64,000 bases of DNA from positions 62,001 through 126,000 of the forward strand of contig NZ_LUHG01000065.1 of assembly GCF_001623405.1 (NCBI RefSeq), in the 5' to 3' direction. Every line of letters starts with the position of its first letter. Positions within the stretch are counted from its first letter, which is position 1. Positions 33,149-43,512 of the stretch are shown in pieces. The position numbers and the translations under genes are program-made. The DNA comes from Hydrotalea flava. GTDB lineage: Bacteria > Bacteroidota > Bacteroidia > Chitinophagales > Chitinophagaceae. Below the pieces are notes generated by a model. That model was not told where the DNA came from and did no database searches. It was given only the letters and a program-made list of their open reading frames with translations.

Positions 33149-35235
33149 TATACTTCTTTTTGTTCTGCTTCCTGATTGCCTGCAATACCATCACTGCTTA
33201 CGGCTGGTATATTGGTAGGAGGTACCCCGCCAATAGGATCAGGTTCAATTGGGTTATCCAATATCTTTTTTTCTTCAAAAGGCCGTTTGCCAATTAGTTC
33301 TTCCACATCGCTCTTGTGCAAAACTTCTTTATCTAACAATGCTTTGGCTAATTTTTCTACTTCTGCTTTCTTCTCGGTAAGTAACTGAATGGTTTTTTGA
33401 TAAGCCTCTTCAATAATTTTTCGCACTGCCTCATCAATCATTTTACCGGTTTCCTCACTATAAGGCTTGGTAAATGTATTTTCTTGTGAGGGGTCGTAGA
33501 AACTAACATTTCCAATTTTATCGTTCATACCATAAACGGTAACCATGCTGTAGGCAATACGGGTTACTTGTTGCAAATCGTTGGAGGCACCGGTAGAAAT
33601 TTTACCAAAGAAAATTTGCTCAGATGCACGGCCACCCAGCGTCATACAAATTTGATCCATCAGTTGGTCGGTGTTGTATAAATACTGCTCTTTGGGGGTG
33701 TATTGTGCATAGCCCAATGCAGCAGTGCCCCTGGGAACAATGGTAACTTTTAATAACGGGTAAGCATATTCTAAAAACCAACCGCAAATAGCATGGCCTG
33801 CTTCATGGTAGGCAATGATTTCTTTTTCATGCGGCGCAATGATTTTGTTTTTCTTTTCCAAACCACCAATTACCCTGTCAATAGCATCTTGAAAATCAAT
33901 CATTTCAACTGCTGTTTTGTTTTTACGGGCAGCAATCAATGCGGCTTCGTTACAAACATTGGCAATATCGGCACCTGCAAATCCCGGGGTTTGCTCGGCT
34001 AATTTATAAATGTCTAATGTTTCAGATACTTTAATGGGTGCTAAGTGTACTTTAAATATGGCTTCACGGCCTTTTAAATCGGGCTTATCGATGGTAATTT
34101 GCCTATCGAACCTACCCGGACGCAGTAAAGCACTGTCTAATACATCCGGACGGTTGGTAGCTGCCAGAATAATTATGCCTGAATCGCCCCCAAAACCATC
34201 CATTTCAACCAACAATTGGTTTAGGGTATTTTCGCGTTCATCGTTACTCATAATAGCGTTTCTGCCACGGGCACGGCCAATGGCATCTATTTCATCAATA
34301 AAAATAATACAGGGGGCTTTTTCGCGGGCTTGTTTAAACAAATCGCGAACACGGCTGGCACCAACGCCTACAAACATTTCTACAAAATCGCTACCACTTA
34401 GGCTAAAGAAGGGCACCTGTGCTTCACCGGCCATTGCTTTTGCCAATAAGGTTTTACCTGTACCCGGAGGACCAATTAACAAAGCGCCTTTTGGAATTTT
34501 ACCGCCCAGCGCTGTATATTTTTTGGGATTTTTAAGGAAATCAACAATTTCCATTACTTCTACTTTGGCTTCATCTAAGCCGGCCACATCGCCAAAGTTG
34601 ATGTTTACTTTAGCACCTTTATCGAACAAAGTAGCTTTTGATTTTCCAATGCTGAAAATACCGCCGGCGCCACCGCCACCACCAGCGCCGCCACCCATTT
34701 TACGCATAAATAAAATCCATACGCCAATTACCAATGCCATTGAAATGAGGGTACTGAAAATAGGACCGCCAAACCAGTCGGCATCATCTGTTGGATAGGT
34801 GGGCACTTGTTGTACTTCCGGATGGGTTTTATAGAATTGGTCCATCTGGTCGTTAAACACTTTCCAGTCGGTTACTTTAAATTCAAATACCGGAACATTT
34901 TTGAAGTCGGCGGGATTCAATTTCCGCTTAAACTTTTCGGTATAAAAAGGTTTGCTCAGGCTATCGGGTTTAATGTATACCCGCACCAATTCTTTATTAC
35001 GTACCAGGTCTAATTTTTCCACATCGCCTTTAGCCAGCATATTTTGTTCCATATCCTGCTGGCTGATTTTAGCCGATTCAGGCGTAAACCTGCCCCAAAA
35101 AGTAGAGCCGATTAACACAGCAAAAACAATTAAATAAATCCAATAAATATTGAATTTGGGTGTTTTTTTATTCGAACTACCATCACCACCTTTATCTGTA
35201 AATGGGAATTTGGGTTTATTATCTTCTTGTGCCAT
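33148..35235 (-). CDS. ftsH: ATP-dependent zinc metalloprotease FtsH
   Basis: A 695-residue membrane AAA protease that degrades unassembled membrane proteins and some regulators. A TM segment at about residues 28 to 46 and a periplasmic part precede a second TM at about 158 to 176, followed by an unusually glycine-rich linker (GGGAGGGGGAGG). The AAA domain has Walker A GPPGTGKT (about 252), Walker B IIFIDEIDAIG and the SRH ATNRPDVLD. The zinc motif HEAGH is at about 475. The C-terminus is acidic and proline-rich. The order rsfS - ftsH - LUD is typical for Bacteroidota. Confidence 0.97.
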   Translation of the reverse strand: MAQEDNKPKFPFTDKGGDGSSNKKTPKFNIYWIYLIVFAVLIGSTFWGRFTPESAKISQQDMEQNMLAKGDVEKLDLVRNKELVRVYIKPDSLSKPFYTEKFKRKLNPADFKNVPVFEFKVTDWKVFNDQMDQFYKTHPEVQQVPTYPTDDADWFGGPIFSTLISMALVIGVWILFMRKMGGGAGGGGGAGGIFSIGKSKATLFDKGAKVNINFGDVAGLDEAKVEVMEIVDFLKNPKKYTALGGKIPKGALLIGPPGTGKTLLAKAMAGEAQVPFFSLSGSDFVEMFVGVGASRVRDLFKQAREKAPCIIFIDEIDAIGRARGRNAIMSNDERENTLNQLLVEMDGFGGDSGIIILAATNRPDVLDSALLRPGRFDRQITIDKPDLKGREAIFKVHLAPIKVSETLDIYKLAEQTPGFAGADIANVCNEAALIAARKNKTAVEMIDFQDAIDRVIGGLEKKNKIIAPHEKEIIAYHEAGHAICGWFLEYAYPLLKVTIVPRGTAALGYAQYTPKEQYLYNTDQLMDQICMTLGGRASEQIFFGKISTGASNDLQQVTRIAYSMVTVYGMNDKIGNVSFYDPSQENTFTKPYSEETGKMIDEAVRKIIEEAYQKTIQLLTEKKAEVEKLAKALLDKEVLHKSDVEELIGKRPFEEKKILDNPIEPDPIGGVPPTNIPAVSSDGIAGNQEAEQKEV

Positions 35236-35282
35236 ATAAATTGCGCTTCAATTTTAAGTGTTTCTCTATAAAAATATTAGGG

Positions 35283-35690
35283 TTAAACTTCGCTGTGTGC
35301 CATTGCCAATGCATCACTCCACATATCTTCCAACTGATAAAATTTTCTGGCATCGGGTTGCATGATATGCACTACTATGCTAACATAATCTACCAATATC
35401 CAATGGGCCTGTTGGGTTCCTTCCTGCCTGTAAGGCAATTCGTTACATACTTCTTTTACCTGAAATGTAACAAAATCGGCTATTGCTTTTACCTGTGTGG
35501 TACTGGTAGCTTCACATATTACAAAAAAGTCTGCAACTGCTTCGGGTATATTACGCAGGTCTAAACTGGTAATATGTACGCCCTTCTTTTCCTGAATAGC
35601 CCCAATAATGGTTTTAAAAAATTTTGAGTTTCTATTTAGCCGGGAAACTTTGTTTGTTTTGCGGTTATTGATTGCTGAAAGAGGTGCCAA
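35283..35690 (-). CDS. rsfS: Ribosomal silencing factor RsfS
   Basis: A 135-residue RsfS/Iojap protein that binds L14 and blocks subunit joining when nutrients are short. The core is present: IIGAIQEKKGVHITSLDLRN, then DFFVICEATSTTQVKAIADF, QAHWILVDYVSIVVHIMQPD and REFYQLEDLW-like KFYQLEDMWSDA. The first 25 residues are a variable extension; a start at 35690 is accepted because no later Met exists before the core. It lies 47 bp upstream of ftsH and is divergent from birA. Confidence 0.93.
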   Translation of the reverse strand: MAPLSAINNRKTNKVSRLNRNSKFFKTIIGAIQEKKGVHITSLDLRNIPEAVADFFVICEATSTTQVKAIADFVTFQVKEVCNELPYRQEGTQQAHWILVDYVSIVVHIMQPDARKFYQLEDMWSDALAMAHSEV

Positions 35691-35838
35691 TAATCAGGTA
35701 AATTTTAGTTATGAAATAAAGGTTTAATTGTTGAATATATACAAAACAGCTGAACAACTAAAACAGTTCAACCTATTTACGAATCCATCGACAACTGTTG
35801 TAAAAAAACTGTTTTAAAAGGCTTCATCTGCCTGTTTA

Positions 35839-35846
35839 TATCTTTG
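35839..35846 (+). promoter_or_regulatory. Candidate -7 box ahead of birA
   Basis: TATCTTTG matches TAnnTTTG exactly, 19 bases before the proposed TTG start of birA. The -33 position carries TTTT rather than TTTG at a slightly long spacing. Confidence 0.35.
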
Positions 35847-35865
35847 TGTCAAAAGTAACAATCTT

Positions 35866-36636
35866 TTGTCATCTAACAGCAATATATCCGCCATTGGGCA
35901 ACGCTGGATTGAACTCAGCACGGTTGACAGTACCAATAACTATGCCCTTGGCCTTATTAAGACTAATTTGGCGGAGCATGGTACCACTGTTTTTGCGCAG
36001 GAACAAACTGCAGGCAAAGGCCAACGTGGTAAAGTCTGGATTACCGAACCCAATAGCAACCTTATTTTATCGATTATTGTACAAACCGAATTTCTGCATC
36101 TGCACCAACAATTTGTTTTTAATGCAGCAATGGCATTGGCTGTACACAATTTTTTTAACAATTATACAGCAAATGAAACTGTCATAAAATGGCCAAATGA
36201 CATTTACTGGAATGACAGGAAGGCAGGTGGTATTTTAATTGAAAATATCATTTCCGGGAATGGCAGCTGGCAATGGGCAGTGGTGGGCATTGGTTTAAAC
36301 ATCAATCAAATCCATTTTCCAGATTGGTTGCCCAACCCCGTTTCTTTAAAACAGATTACCGGTAAAAAGTTGGATTGTTTGGAATTAGCCAAAGAATTGT
36401 GCAAATATCTGAACCATTATTACCAATTATTACAAGCAGGCGCCTTTACTGAAATATTGCAACAATACAACAACTACCTGTATAAAAAAGGAGCGATGGT
36501 AAAACTAAAAAAAAACAATGCCGTTTTTACCACCACTATTCAGGGTGTTGATCAATCAGGTAATTTACTCACCGGCAATACCTTTACCAATAGTTTTAGT
36601 TTTGGTGAGGTAGAATGGATAATATCAACAAAATAA
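35866..36636 (+). CDS. birA: Biotin--[acetyl-CoA-carboxylase] ligase
   Basis: This enzyme attaches biotin to carboxyltransferase carrier proteins. In 256 residues it has the N-terminal STVDSTNNYALG, the biotinyl-AMP loop AGKGQRGKVWITEP, KWPNDIYWNDRKAGGILIEN and VVGIGLNINQ, and the C-terminal SH3-like part. It lacks the DNA-binding domain of E. coli BirA, so it is a group I ligase without repressor function. No ATG lies in frame ahead of the catalytic core; the TTG at 35866 is the best start. It overlaps the next gene's longest frame but not its probable ATG. Confidence 0.93.
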   Translation: MSSNSNISAIGQRWIELSTVDSTNNYALGLIKTNLAEHGTTVFAQEQTAGKGQRGKVWITEPNSNLILSIIVQTEFLHLHQQFVFNAAMALAVHNFFNNYTANETVIKWPNDIYWNDRKAGGILIENIISGNGSWQWAVVGIGLNINQIHFPDWLPNPVSLKQITGKKLDCLELAKELCKYLNHYYQLLQAGAFTEILQQYNNYLYKKGAMVKLKKNNAVFTTTIQGVDQSGNLLTGNTFTNSFSFGEVEWIISTK

Positions 36637-36641
36637 CACGC

Positions 36642-36914
36642 ATGGCAAGTTTTAATTTGAACGATTGGATTGGCTTTACCGGTGTTTTCATACTGCTGAT
36701 AGCCTATTTACTGCAATTGCGCAATACCATTGGCAAAGACAGCCTTTTGTATTTGTGGATGAATATTATAGGTGCAGGCCTTTCCTGTTTAGCCAGTATT
36801 TTAATTCATTATACACCCTTTATCATTTTAGAAGCTACCTGGATGTTGGTTTCTGCCGGAGCCTTATTTAGAAGAAAGGAAAAAAAGGTTATAAATATTC
36901 ATGCTACTTCATAG
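36642..36914 (+). CDS. Small membrane protein, CBU_0592-like
   Basis: A 90-residue membrane protein with three hydrophobic segments (about residues 8 to 24, 35 to 51 and 55 to 70). Its pattern LNDWIGFTGVFILLIAYLLQ, then DSLLYLWMNIIGAGLSCLAS, resembles the CBU_0592 family, which has no assigned function. The ATG at 36642, five bases after the birA stop, is preferred to an upstream one at 36615 inside birA. It is probably translated together with birA. A basic tail (RRKEKK) is likely cytoplasmic. Confidence 0.72.
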   Translation: MASFNLNDWIGFTGVFILLIAYLLQLRNTIGKDSLLYLWMNIIGAGLSCLASILIHYTPFIILEATWMLVSAGALFRRKEKKVINIHATS

Positions 36915-36951
36915 CATGGGATCAGCAATTATTTTAAATTATCACTTTACT

Positions 36952-38394
36952 TTAAAAAGAACGGGCAGAATGGGGTATATTTTTTAGAGGAAAATGGAAT
37001 GTAAACCGTGCACCCACATTTCGATTGTTCTGCACATGAAACCTGCCATTTAAAACAGCGGTTCTTCTTTTCATGGAAAGAAAACTACTTTGCCGGGTTA
37101 ATACTTCTTCAGCAATGCCTTTTCCGTTATCGAAAAAAACAATTTTCATGTGCGCGTCTTCACGGGTTATAGATAGTACGGCTGCAGTTGCCTGTGCATG
37201 CTTTAACAGATTGTTGATACACTCCTGTATAATCCGGTAAATATTTAATTGTGCATTAAAATCAAAATAATGTTCTAACGACAAATCAACATGCGTATCA
37301 ATATGAATGGCGCTGGCCTCGGCCATCTGTTGCACAAGTGTTGTTAATCCGGCAAATAATCCGTTATCAATTAACGCCTTTGGCCTGATATTGCTCACAA
37401 TGTCTTTACAATCACGAATAGATTTTTCTAATAAATCCACAATATTTTCTGTAATCACATTATTTTCTTTTTCCATGCTTTTTTTCAGGAAAGAAAAATA
37501 GACTTTTAATGCAATTAAATTTTGTGTTACCCCGTCGTGTATATCAGCGGCAAAACGTTCCCTTTCCTGTTCTTCTACCGAAACTATATTGGCATAGGCT
37601 TCTTCTAATGATCGTTTCAATAATGTTTGTTCTGATACATCGTGGGCTACCATTAACACACAGGTCATGTTATTGTATTCAATACCGGAGGTAAGAATAT
37701 TAACGAGTAAAATTTCACCCTGTTTTTTCCGGTGATTATATACAACTGCAGCATCTAAATAATTTTGAATAGATGCATTTGCTGAATTAGCAGCAATCCA
37801 TTTTGCAAATTCCTTTTCTAAAAAAATATCAGAAATATGCATTTTTAAAAAATGATTGCGGCTATATCCATAAGCTACTTCGGCTGCATTATTTACTTCT
37901 AGTATTTCCAGTGTTTGAGGGTGATATACCCACATGGGTTGCGGACTGAACTGAAACAGACTACTGTATTTTTTTTCAGATTCCTGTAAAAGGCATAATA
38001 CTTTTTTACGTTCAATAGCATACACAATGCTTTTGTAAATAACATCGGCCTGTATATCATCTTTCAATAAATAATCGGCAATACCAAATGAAAGGGAAGC
38101 AATACTAAATTCAATATCGGCATACCCGGTTAATACAATTATCGGTATGTCTCCGGCAATGGCCATCATTTCTTTTACCAATGCTTCTCCACTTATATCG
38201 GGCAATGACAAATCGAGTAATACTACCTGAAACGAATGTTGTTGCTGTAATAAGGCGGCGGCTTCTTTGTAAGTAATAGCTCTTGCAATAGTTACTTCGT
38301 CAAAGCGCTCCCGTAAGTATTCATCCAACAATAAATAATCACCGGAATTATCTTCTACCACCAATAATGTAACTGATTTTGTGTGCTTCTGCAT
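36952..38394 (-). CDS. Hybrid receiver-PAS-histidine kinase
   Basis: A 480-residue signalling protein. The receiver domain comes first (residues 8 to 130), with acidic pair EDN and phosphoacceptor Asp61 in VVLLDLSLPD, then Lys111. A PAS domain follows (about 140 to 260). The kinase is of the NarX/HisKA_3 type: FAADIHDGVTQNLIALKVYF with His286, and an HATPase part with NNLLKHAQATAAV and FFDNGKGI. The start at 38394 (MQKHTKS) avoids overlap with the upstream regulator. Having the receiver at the N-terminus suggests that phosphorylation by another kinase controls its own kinase output. It follows the CheY-like gene directly. Confidence 0.9.
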   Translation of the reverse strand: MQKHTKSVTLLVVEDNSGDYLLLDEYLRERFDEVTIARAITYKEAAALLQQQHSFQVVLLDLSLPDISGEALVKEMMAIAGDIPIIVLTGYADIEFSIASLSFGIADYLLKDDIQADVIYKSIVYAIERKKVLCLLQESEKKYSSLFQFSPQPMWVYHPQTLEILEVNNAAEVAYGYSRNHFLKMHISDIFLEKEFAKWIAANSANASIQNYLDAAVVYNHRKKQGEILLVNILTSGIEYNNMTCVLMVAHDVSEQTLLKRSLEEAYANIVSVEEQERERFAADIHDGVTQNLIALKVYFSFLKKSMEKENNVITENIVDLLEKSIRDCKDIVSNIRPKALIDNGLFAGLTTLVQQMAEASAIHIDTHVDLSLEHYFDFNAQLNIYRIIQECINNLLKHAQATAAVLSITREDAHMKIVFFDNGKGIAEEVLTRQSSFLSMKRRTAVLNGRFHVQNNRNVGARFTFHFPLKNIPHSARSF

Positions 38395-38408
38395 AGGTTT
38401 CTTCTTAT

Positions 38409-38834
38409 TTATTCCGGAAGCGTTACAATATTCATCCAAAAATTTTCAATTTCACGTACTGCATTCATAAATTCCTGCACTTCAACGGGCTTAGTAATAT
38501 AGCAATTTACATAGTTTTTATAGGCCAATTCCACATCTGTATCAGATGAAGAGGTAGTGAGCATAATAACCGGTATTTGTTTTAAGTAATCAGTATTTTT
38601 AATGAATTGCAATACCTGATGTCCGCTTTTTTTGGGCAGGTTGATATCCAGCAATATTAAATCGGGCAAATTATTATTGAACAAAGCCTCTTCGTGGGTT
38701 AAAAAATCAATCGCCGCTTTACCATCTCTGGCAACACTAATCTGATTGATTACTTTACCTGAACGCAAGGCCTCGGTGGTTAACAATACATCTCCTTCAT
38801 TATCTTCTACCAACAACAAATGCAAATTTTTCAT
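38409..38834 (-). CDS. CheY-like response regulator (Rcp1-type)
   Basis: A 141-residue single-domain receiver. Acidic residues at VEDNEGD, phosphoacceptor Asp63 in LILLDINLPKKSG, Thr93/Thr94 in VIMLTTSSSD and Lys115 in ITKPVE are all present. The EDNEGD opening and the insertion EALFNNNLPD are typical of Rcp1-like regulators that partner with phytochrome-type or multi-PAS kinases. It has no output domain. It lies 14 bp upstream of the hybrid kinase and downstream of the two large kinases, so it may receive phosphate from them. Confidence 0.93.
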   Translation of the reverse strand: MKNLHLLLVEDNEGDVLLTTEALRSGKVINQISVARDGKAAIDFLTHEEALFNNNLPDLILLDINLPKKSGHQVLQFIKNTDYLKQIPVIMLTTSSSDTDVELAYKNYVNCYITKPVEVQEFMNAVREIENFWMNIVTLPE

Positions 38835-39013
38835 TGGATTGAATTTATGTAAGGTAAATATAAGGAATATATAACATCAGCATATATCATACTTTATATT
38901 TATTTTGTATTGTTAACCAGGATGAATATAGTTTACCGGTTTTTTTATAAAGGATTCATTCTAACAATTCTATCATTGAATTTACTGATTAAGTGTAAGA
39001 TACGAATGGGCAA

Positions 39014-42000
39014 TTAAAATATTGAATCAGATAAACTTTCCGCTTCCGGCAGCCAGCAATAAAAAGTACTGCCGATACCGGGGGTAGATGTGGCCCATAT
39101 TTTTCCTCCTAAATGTTCTACTATTTTTTTTACAATGGCCAACCCAATTCCTGTGCCACTATAGTTTTCTTTGGTATGCAGCCGTTGAAAAATAACAAAT
39201 ATTTGTTCCAGATATTCCTGCTCAATGCCAATGCCATTATCGGCAACTGCAAACAACCAGCCTTTGTTTTCTTTTGTTGCAGTAATATTGATGACAGGTA
39301 TTCCATCTTTTTTCCGATATTTCAATGCATTGTTGAGCAGATTATTAAACACCTGCAACAAACTACTGCGATAATTGAATAATACCGGCAACTCATGTAT
39401 CTGCACAATTGCACCACTTTCTTCAATTTGTGCTTTTTGCATGGTACACACTTCTTCCATCAGCGCATCCATATCAATTTGCTCTTTTTTGGTTCTGGTT
39501 TTTCCCACTCTTGATAATTCCAGCACATCCAATACTAATTGCCGCATTCTTTTGGCGCCATCTACTGCAAAGCCAATGTATTGTTTTGCCTGATCATCTA
39601 ACTGGTCTTTATATTTTTGTTCCAACAAACTTAAAAAACTGGTAACCATACGTAACGGCTCCTGTAAATCGTGTGAAGCTATATAGGCAAACTGCTCCAG
39701 TTCACGGTTACTAATGGCCAATTCCTGCACATGCTGCTGCAATAATTGTTCTGCCGTTTTTTTGTCATGAATATCCTGAATACTGCCAAAAATTTTAACG
39801 CATTTTCCCATAGCCCATTCTGAACGGCCAATACAACGTACCCACTTCGACTGATTTGCATAAGTAGTAATCAAAAATTCTTCATCAAAATCTGTTCCAT
39901 GTTGTATTAATTGTTGTATAATTTCTTCTAATTTTATGCGACTATCTCCTTTAAAAAATTCAATACATTTTGAAGCAGAAGGTATATAATCATCCGGCAC
40001 TTCAAATATTTCGCGGGTAATTACCGACCAAAACATGCTATCGTTAATATCATCTACCAAGTCTAACTCCCAGCTACCAATTTTTGCCATACGAGCGGTG
40101 CGCTTTGCGAGCTCTTGCAGGTTGTGTTTTTCGGTAATATCCATAACAATAGAATCCCATACAATAGAGCCATCGGTTGGTTTATGCGGGTTACCAAAAC
40201 CTTCATGATAACGCAGGCTTCCATCCGATAACACATACTTCCAAGTGGCATGCCAGGGTGTTAAATGTGTAGCCGATTGTATAATAGATTGTTTTACTGC
40301 CTCAATATCTCCGCCGGCTATAATGCCTTTCCAAATGGTTTGGATATCTGTCATACACTCCTCAGGTGCAACACGCCAGATACGATGTGCACCCTCACTT
40401 ACATATAACAACTGATCTGTTCCATCGGGTTTTAAATGATATTGAAAAATAACACCGGGTACATTATCAGAAATATTTTTAAGGCGCAATTCAATCATTT
40501 TTCTGTCATGAATATCTTGTATACTGCCATACATACGGATACATTGGCCATTGTACATTTCTGCCTGTCCAATAACACGCACCCAACGCTCATTTCCTTT
40601 GACTGTTATAATGGGTGCTTGTATATCAAATGGTACACCGTTAGCCATTGTTTCACTGATTTTTTCTCTGACAACAGCTTGATACGCTGCACGATAAAAA
40701 CCAATGGCTGTTTCCAGCTCGGGCTGATAATCGGGCGGTACTTCATGAATGGCTTTGGTTATTTCAGACCATTGCAGTTTGTGATGTATGGGATCCAACT
40801 CCCATGCTCCCACTTTAGATAATTGTGTTGCCAACTGCAATAATTCTTCCAGATGCCGCATTTCGGTAATATCGCGGCCATACGCAAACACCAGACCATC
40901 CTCTCCAAAGGGTTGTGATGAGTTCCAAGAAATCCAACGATAGTTTCCCGATTTGGTTCGGAAGCGGTTGATGAAATTATTAGATTTTTGATTACCCAGA
41001 ATGGTTTCTGAAAAGTCCTGTTGGGTTGCTTTCAAATCATCTGGGTGTACAAATTCTGAAAATGGCTGAGTAGTTAGTTCTTCTTCAGTATAACCCAATA
41101 AAGCACAAAATGCCGGATTTACTTTTGCAAAACGCCCATTGGGTGCAGCAATGGCCAAAATATCGGTAGCAGTTTCAAAAAACAAAGCCAATTGTGCTTC
41201 CTGCTGCCTGCGAACAATTTCTGCACCCAGAAAATCACTCAACGGACGGTATAGTTGAATCTTGACATCATCTTTCCGGATGGAGGTATTGCTTGTAAAC
41301 AAGAGTACGCCCACCACCTGGTCAAAATCAAATAAAGGCAGTGCCAGGGCAGCTTTCAGTCCGGCTTGTTTGGCTGCTTCCCACCGCACAAATGCATCGT
41401 TTTCATCCGTATTTTCCAGCACTTGCCATTGTCTTGTTTGCCAAACCTTACCCGGAATTCCTTCGCTCAATTTAAATTGGTTAGTAGCACTGTAATATGT
41501 ATATAACAAAGCTGCTTTTTCATCTGCCGAATAAGTGGCTGCCAATTGCAAAAACTCCCGGTTATAATTGAGCAACCAAATTTCTGCAGTCTTAAAACTG
41601 CCAAACTCTGCCAGGTATTGCAATACCTGGTGCATTTGCTCCTGCAAGCTTAAGTGCATTTTAAAGCACTGTGCCACCTGCTGTTGCACCTGTTGTTGTA
41701 AAGCGGTTATCTTAGAATCAGAGATATCGCGTAACACGCCAATCATTCTAACGGGATGGCCTTGCTGATTACGGATCAGATAGCCATTTTCTTCTACAAA
41801 AGCAAAAGAACCATCAGCCCGCCTGAAGCGAAATTCTTTTTGCCAGCGTTCCTGCGCGGTATCTTTCAAAAAACTTTCCCAACCGGCTTGATGCATTTCA
41901 GCATCATAAGGATGCATGAGTATGGCCCAGTCAATCAGCCGGAAAGGTTGCTCTTTTTTTGCATGTCCAAAAATCCTGTAAAAACTATCGCCCCAATAAA

Positions 42001-43390
42001 ACACATCATTTTGAACATCCCAATCGTACATAGCATCATTGGTGGCTTTATTCATTAACTCATAACGTTCATTCGTTTTTTGAATATGTTCCAAATATTC
42101 AAACTTTACCAGCAATACACTGATTAGGCGTTGTGCCCTGCTAATGGCTTGTGCTTCAATATTCGTTACTCCCTTATTACTATCAAAATATACCAATAAG
42201 TTTGCAATAGGTTTCCCTTTGGCATTTAATACCGGCTGCGCCCAACAAGAGCCCAAACCGAATTGCTGCGCCAAACCGGTAAAATTTGCCCAGCGCGCCT
42301 CTGTAAGCTGGTGGGTAGCAGTGGTTTTGTTTTGAGCAGTAGCGGCATTTGTGTGTACGCCCGATTCATCGCCAATGGCCATGCCATTGATGGTGGCAAT
42401 ATAGGCTTCCGGCAAAGAAGGCGAAGCCATATTGAATAGCTTGCCATCTAATACCCTTAATACAGATGTTTTGAGGTTAGGAAAAACAGATTCCAACTGC
42501 AACAAAAACTTTGAAAGCAAATCCGGCACCGTTATATCTTCCCGAAAACTGAGCGTCATTGCTTCTTTTTCAATTCTATCCAATTCACGGTAATAATGCT
42601 CCACTGTCATATCCTGAATAGCGCCTACTACTCTCATGACCACACCGGCTTCATTTCTTTTAATGATCGCCCTGCCGCGAACAAAGGCATATTCTCCATT
42701 TGCTTTTTTAAAACGAAATTCTTTGATCCAGTTGGTTTCGTTGGTATGAAATACTTTATGACTGAAATCGCTTAAAACACTTTCCCGGTCATCAGGATGA
42801 AACAAGGAATTGATGTATGCACTGTTTTTAGTTACATCATAAACAGGTACACCAAAATTTCGGGTAAACCCTTCACCCATATACAGCTCATCGGTAAGTG
42901 GATTATAATCCCAAATACTTTCATAACCGGCCTGCATCACCATTTCAAGGCGTTGATTCGTTTCCTTTAATACATTTTCTGCCAATACCCTTTCTGTTAT
43001 ATCCTGAAAAACGCCTACCATTTTAATAGGTTGTTTGGCTTCATTCCATAATATTTTCCCAATTGAACGGATGTGTTTCACCACACCGTTTTTGGTAACA
43101 AATCTTTTTTCGATGCTGTATGGTTTTCCTGTTTTAATGGCTTCCTGCATGGCTTGCAAGGCATCATTGCGATCGTCGGGATGTATCACTTCCAACCCCT
43201 TTTTAAAAGTTACCTCAAATGCCTGCGGTTCATATTCCAATATTTTAAAAACACCATCACTCCAATACAATGCAACCGTATCCAGATTGAGCTCCCAGCT
43301 TCCGGTTTTGGCCAGTTCTTCCATTTGCTGCAGCAACAGTTTTTCGCGGGAAGCAATATCTGTTAACATTGAGTGGCTTTTTTTATTCAT
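39014..43390 (-). CDS. Multi-PAS/GAF sensor histidine kinase, 1458 residues
   Basis: A very large soluble kinase without membrane segments. I read seven PAS and two GAF domains: PAS (25-140), PAS (145-265), GAF (275-425), PAS (445-560), GAF (575-725), PAS (735-850), PAS (855-965), PAS (970-1085), PAS (1090-1200). Most end in the PAC signature (GVFQDITER, GSIQDIHDRK). The kinase part is phytochrome-like: SHDLQEPLRMVTSFLSLLEQ with His1240, N box NNALKYRKKDG, G boxes DNGIGIEQEYLEQIF and GTGIGLAIVKKI. No chromophore cysteine was found in the GAF domains. It is followed by the CheY-like gene, a likely target. Confidence 0.9.
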   Translation of the reverse strand: MNKKSHSMLTDIASREKLLLQQMEELAKTGSWELNLDTVALYWSDGVFKILEYEPQAFEVTFKKGLEVIHPDDRNDALQAMQEAIKTGKPYSIEKRFVTKNGVVKHIRSIGKILWNEAKQPIKMVGVFQDITERVLAENVLKETNQRLEMVMQAGYESIWDYNPLTDELYMGEGFTRNFGVPVYDVTKNSAYINSLFHPDDRESVLSDFSHKVFHTNETNWIKEFRFKKANGEYAFVRGRAIIKRNEAGVVMRVVGAIQDMTVEHYYRELDRIEKEAMTLSFREDITVPDLLSKFLLQLESVFPNLKTSVLRVLDGKLFNMASPSLPEAYIATINGMAIGDESGVHTNAATAQNKTTATHQLTEARWANFTGLAQQFGLGSCWAQPVLNAKGKPIANLLVYFDSNKGVTNIEAQAISRAQRLISVLLVKFEYLEHIQKTNERYELMNKATNDAMYDWDVQNDVFYWGDSFYRIFGHAKKEQPFRLIDWAILMHPYDAEMHQAGWESFLKDTAQERWQKEFRFRRADGSFAFVEENGYLIRNQQGHPVRMIGVLRDISDSKITALQQQVQQQVAQCFKMHLSLQEQMHQVLQYLAEFGSFKTAEIWLLNYNREFLQLAATYSADEKAALLYTYYSATNQFKLSEGIPGKVWQTRQWQVLENTDENDAFVRWEAAKQAGLKAALALPLFDFDQVVGVLLFTSNTSIRKDDVKIQLYRPLSDFLGAEIVRRQQEAQLALFFETATDILAIAAPNGRFAKVNPAFCALLGYTEEELTTQPFSEFVHPDDLKATQQDFSETILGNQKSNNFINRFRTKSGNYRWISWNSSQPFGEDGLVFAYGRDITEMRHLEELLQLATQLSKVGAWELDPIHHKLQWSEITKAIHEVPPDYQPELETAIGFYRAAYQAVVREKISETMANGVPFDIQAPIITVKGNERWVRVIGQAEMYNGQCIRMYGSIQDIHDRKMIELRLKNISDNVPGVIFQYHLKPDGTDQLLYVSEGAHRIWRVAPEECMTDIQTIWKGIIAGGDIEAVKQSIIQSATHLTPWHATWKYVLSDGSLRYHEGFGNPHKPTDGSIVWDSIVMDITEKHNLQELAKRTARMAKIGSWELDLVDDINDSMFWSVITREIFEVPDDYIPSASKCIEFFKGDSRIKLEEIIQQLIQHGTDFDEEFLITTYANQSKWVRCIGRSEWAMGKCVKIFGSIQDIHDKKTAEQLLQQHVQELAISNRELEQFAYIASHDLQEPLRMVTSFLSLLEQKYKDQLDDQAKQYIGFAVDGAKRMRQLVLDVLELSRVGKTRTKKEQIDMDALMEEVCTMQKAQIEESGAIVQIHELPVLFNYRSSLLQVFNNLLNNALKYRKKDGIPVINITATKENKGWLFAVADNGIGIEQEYLEQIFVIFQRLHTKENYSGTGIGLAIVKKIVEHLGGKIWATSTPGIGSTFYCWLPEAESLSDSIF

Positions 43391-43512
43391 GGTATGGGAT
43401 CATGATGGATGTAAATGTCAATTTTTTTAACGGCTGACGAGCCTACGATTTTCTATCCGTTACAAGTTAAACAATTCAACAATAGTTTTAAAATACCCTA
43501 TCGATTTCTTTT

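Noticed and set aside
34010-34798. 262-codon frame antisense to ftsH
   Set aside because: It mirrors the codons of a firmly identified gene, is rich in proline and serine runs, and matches no known protein.
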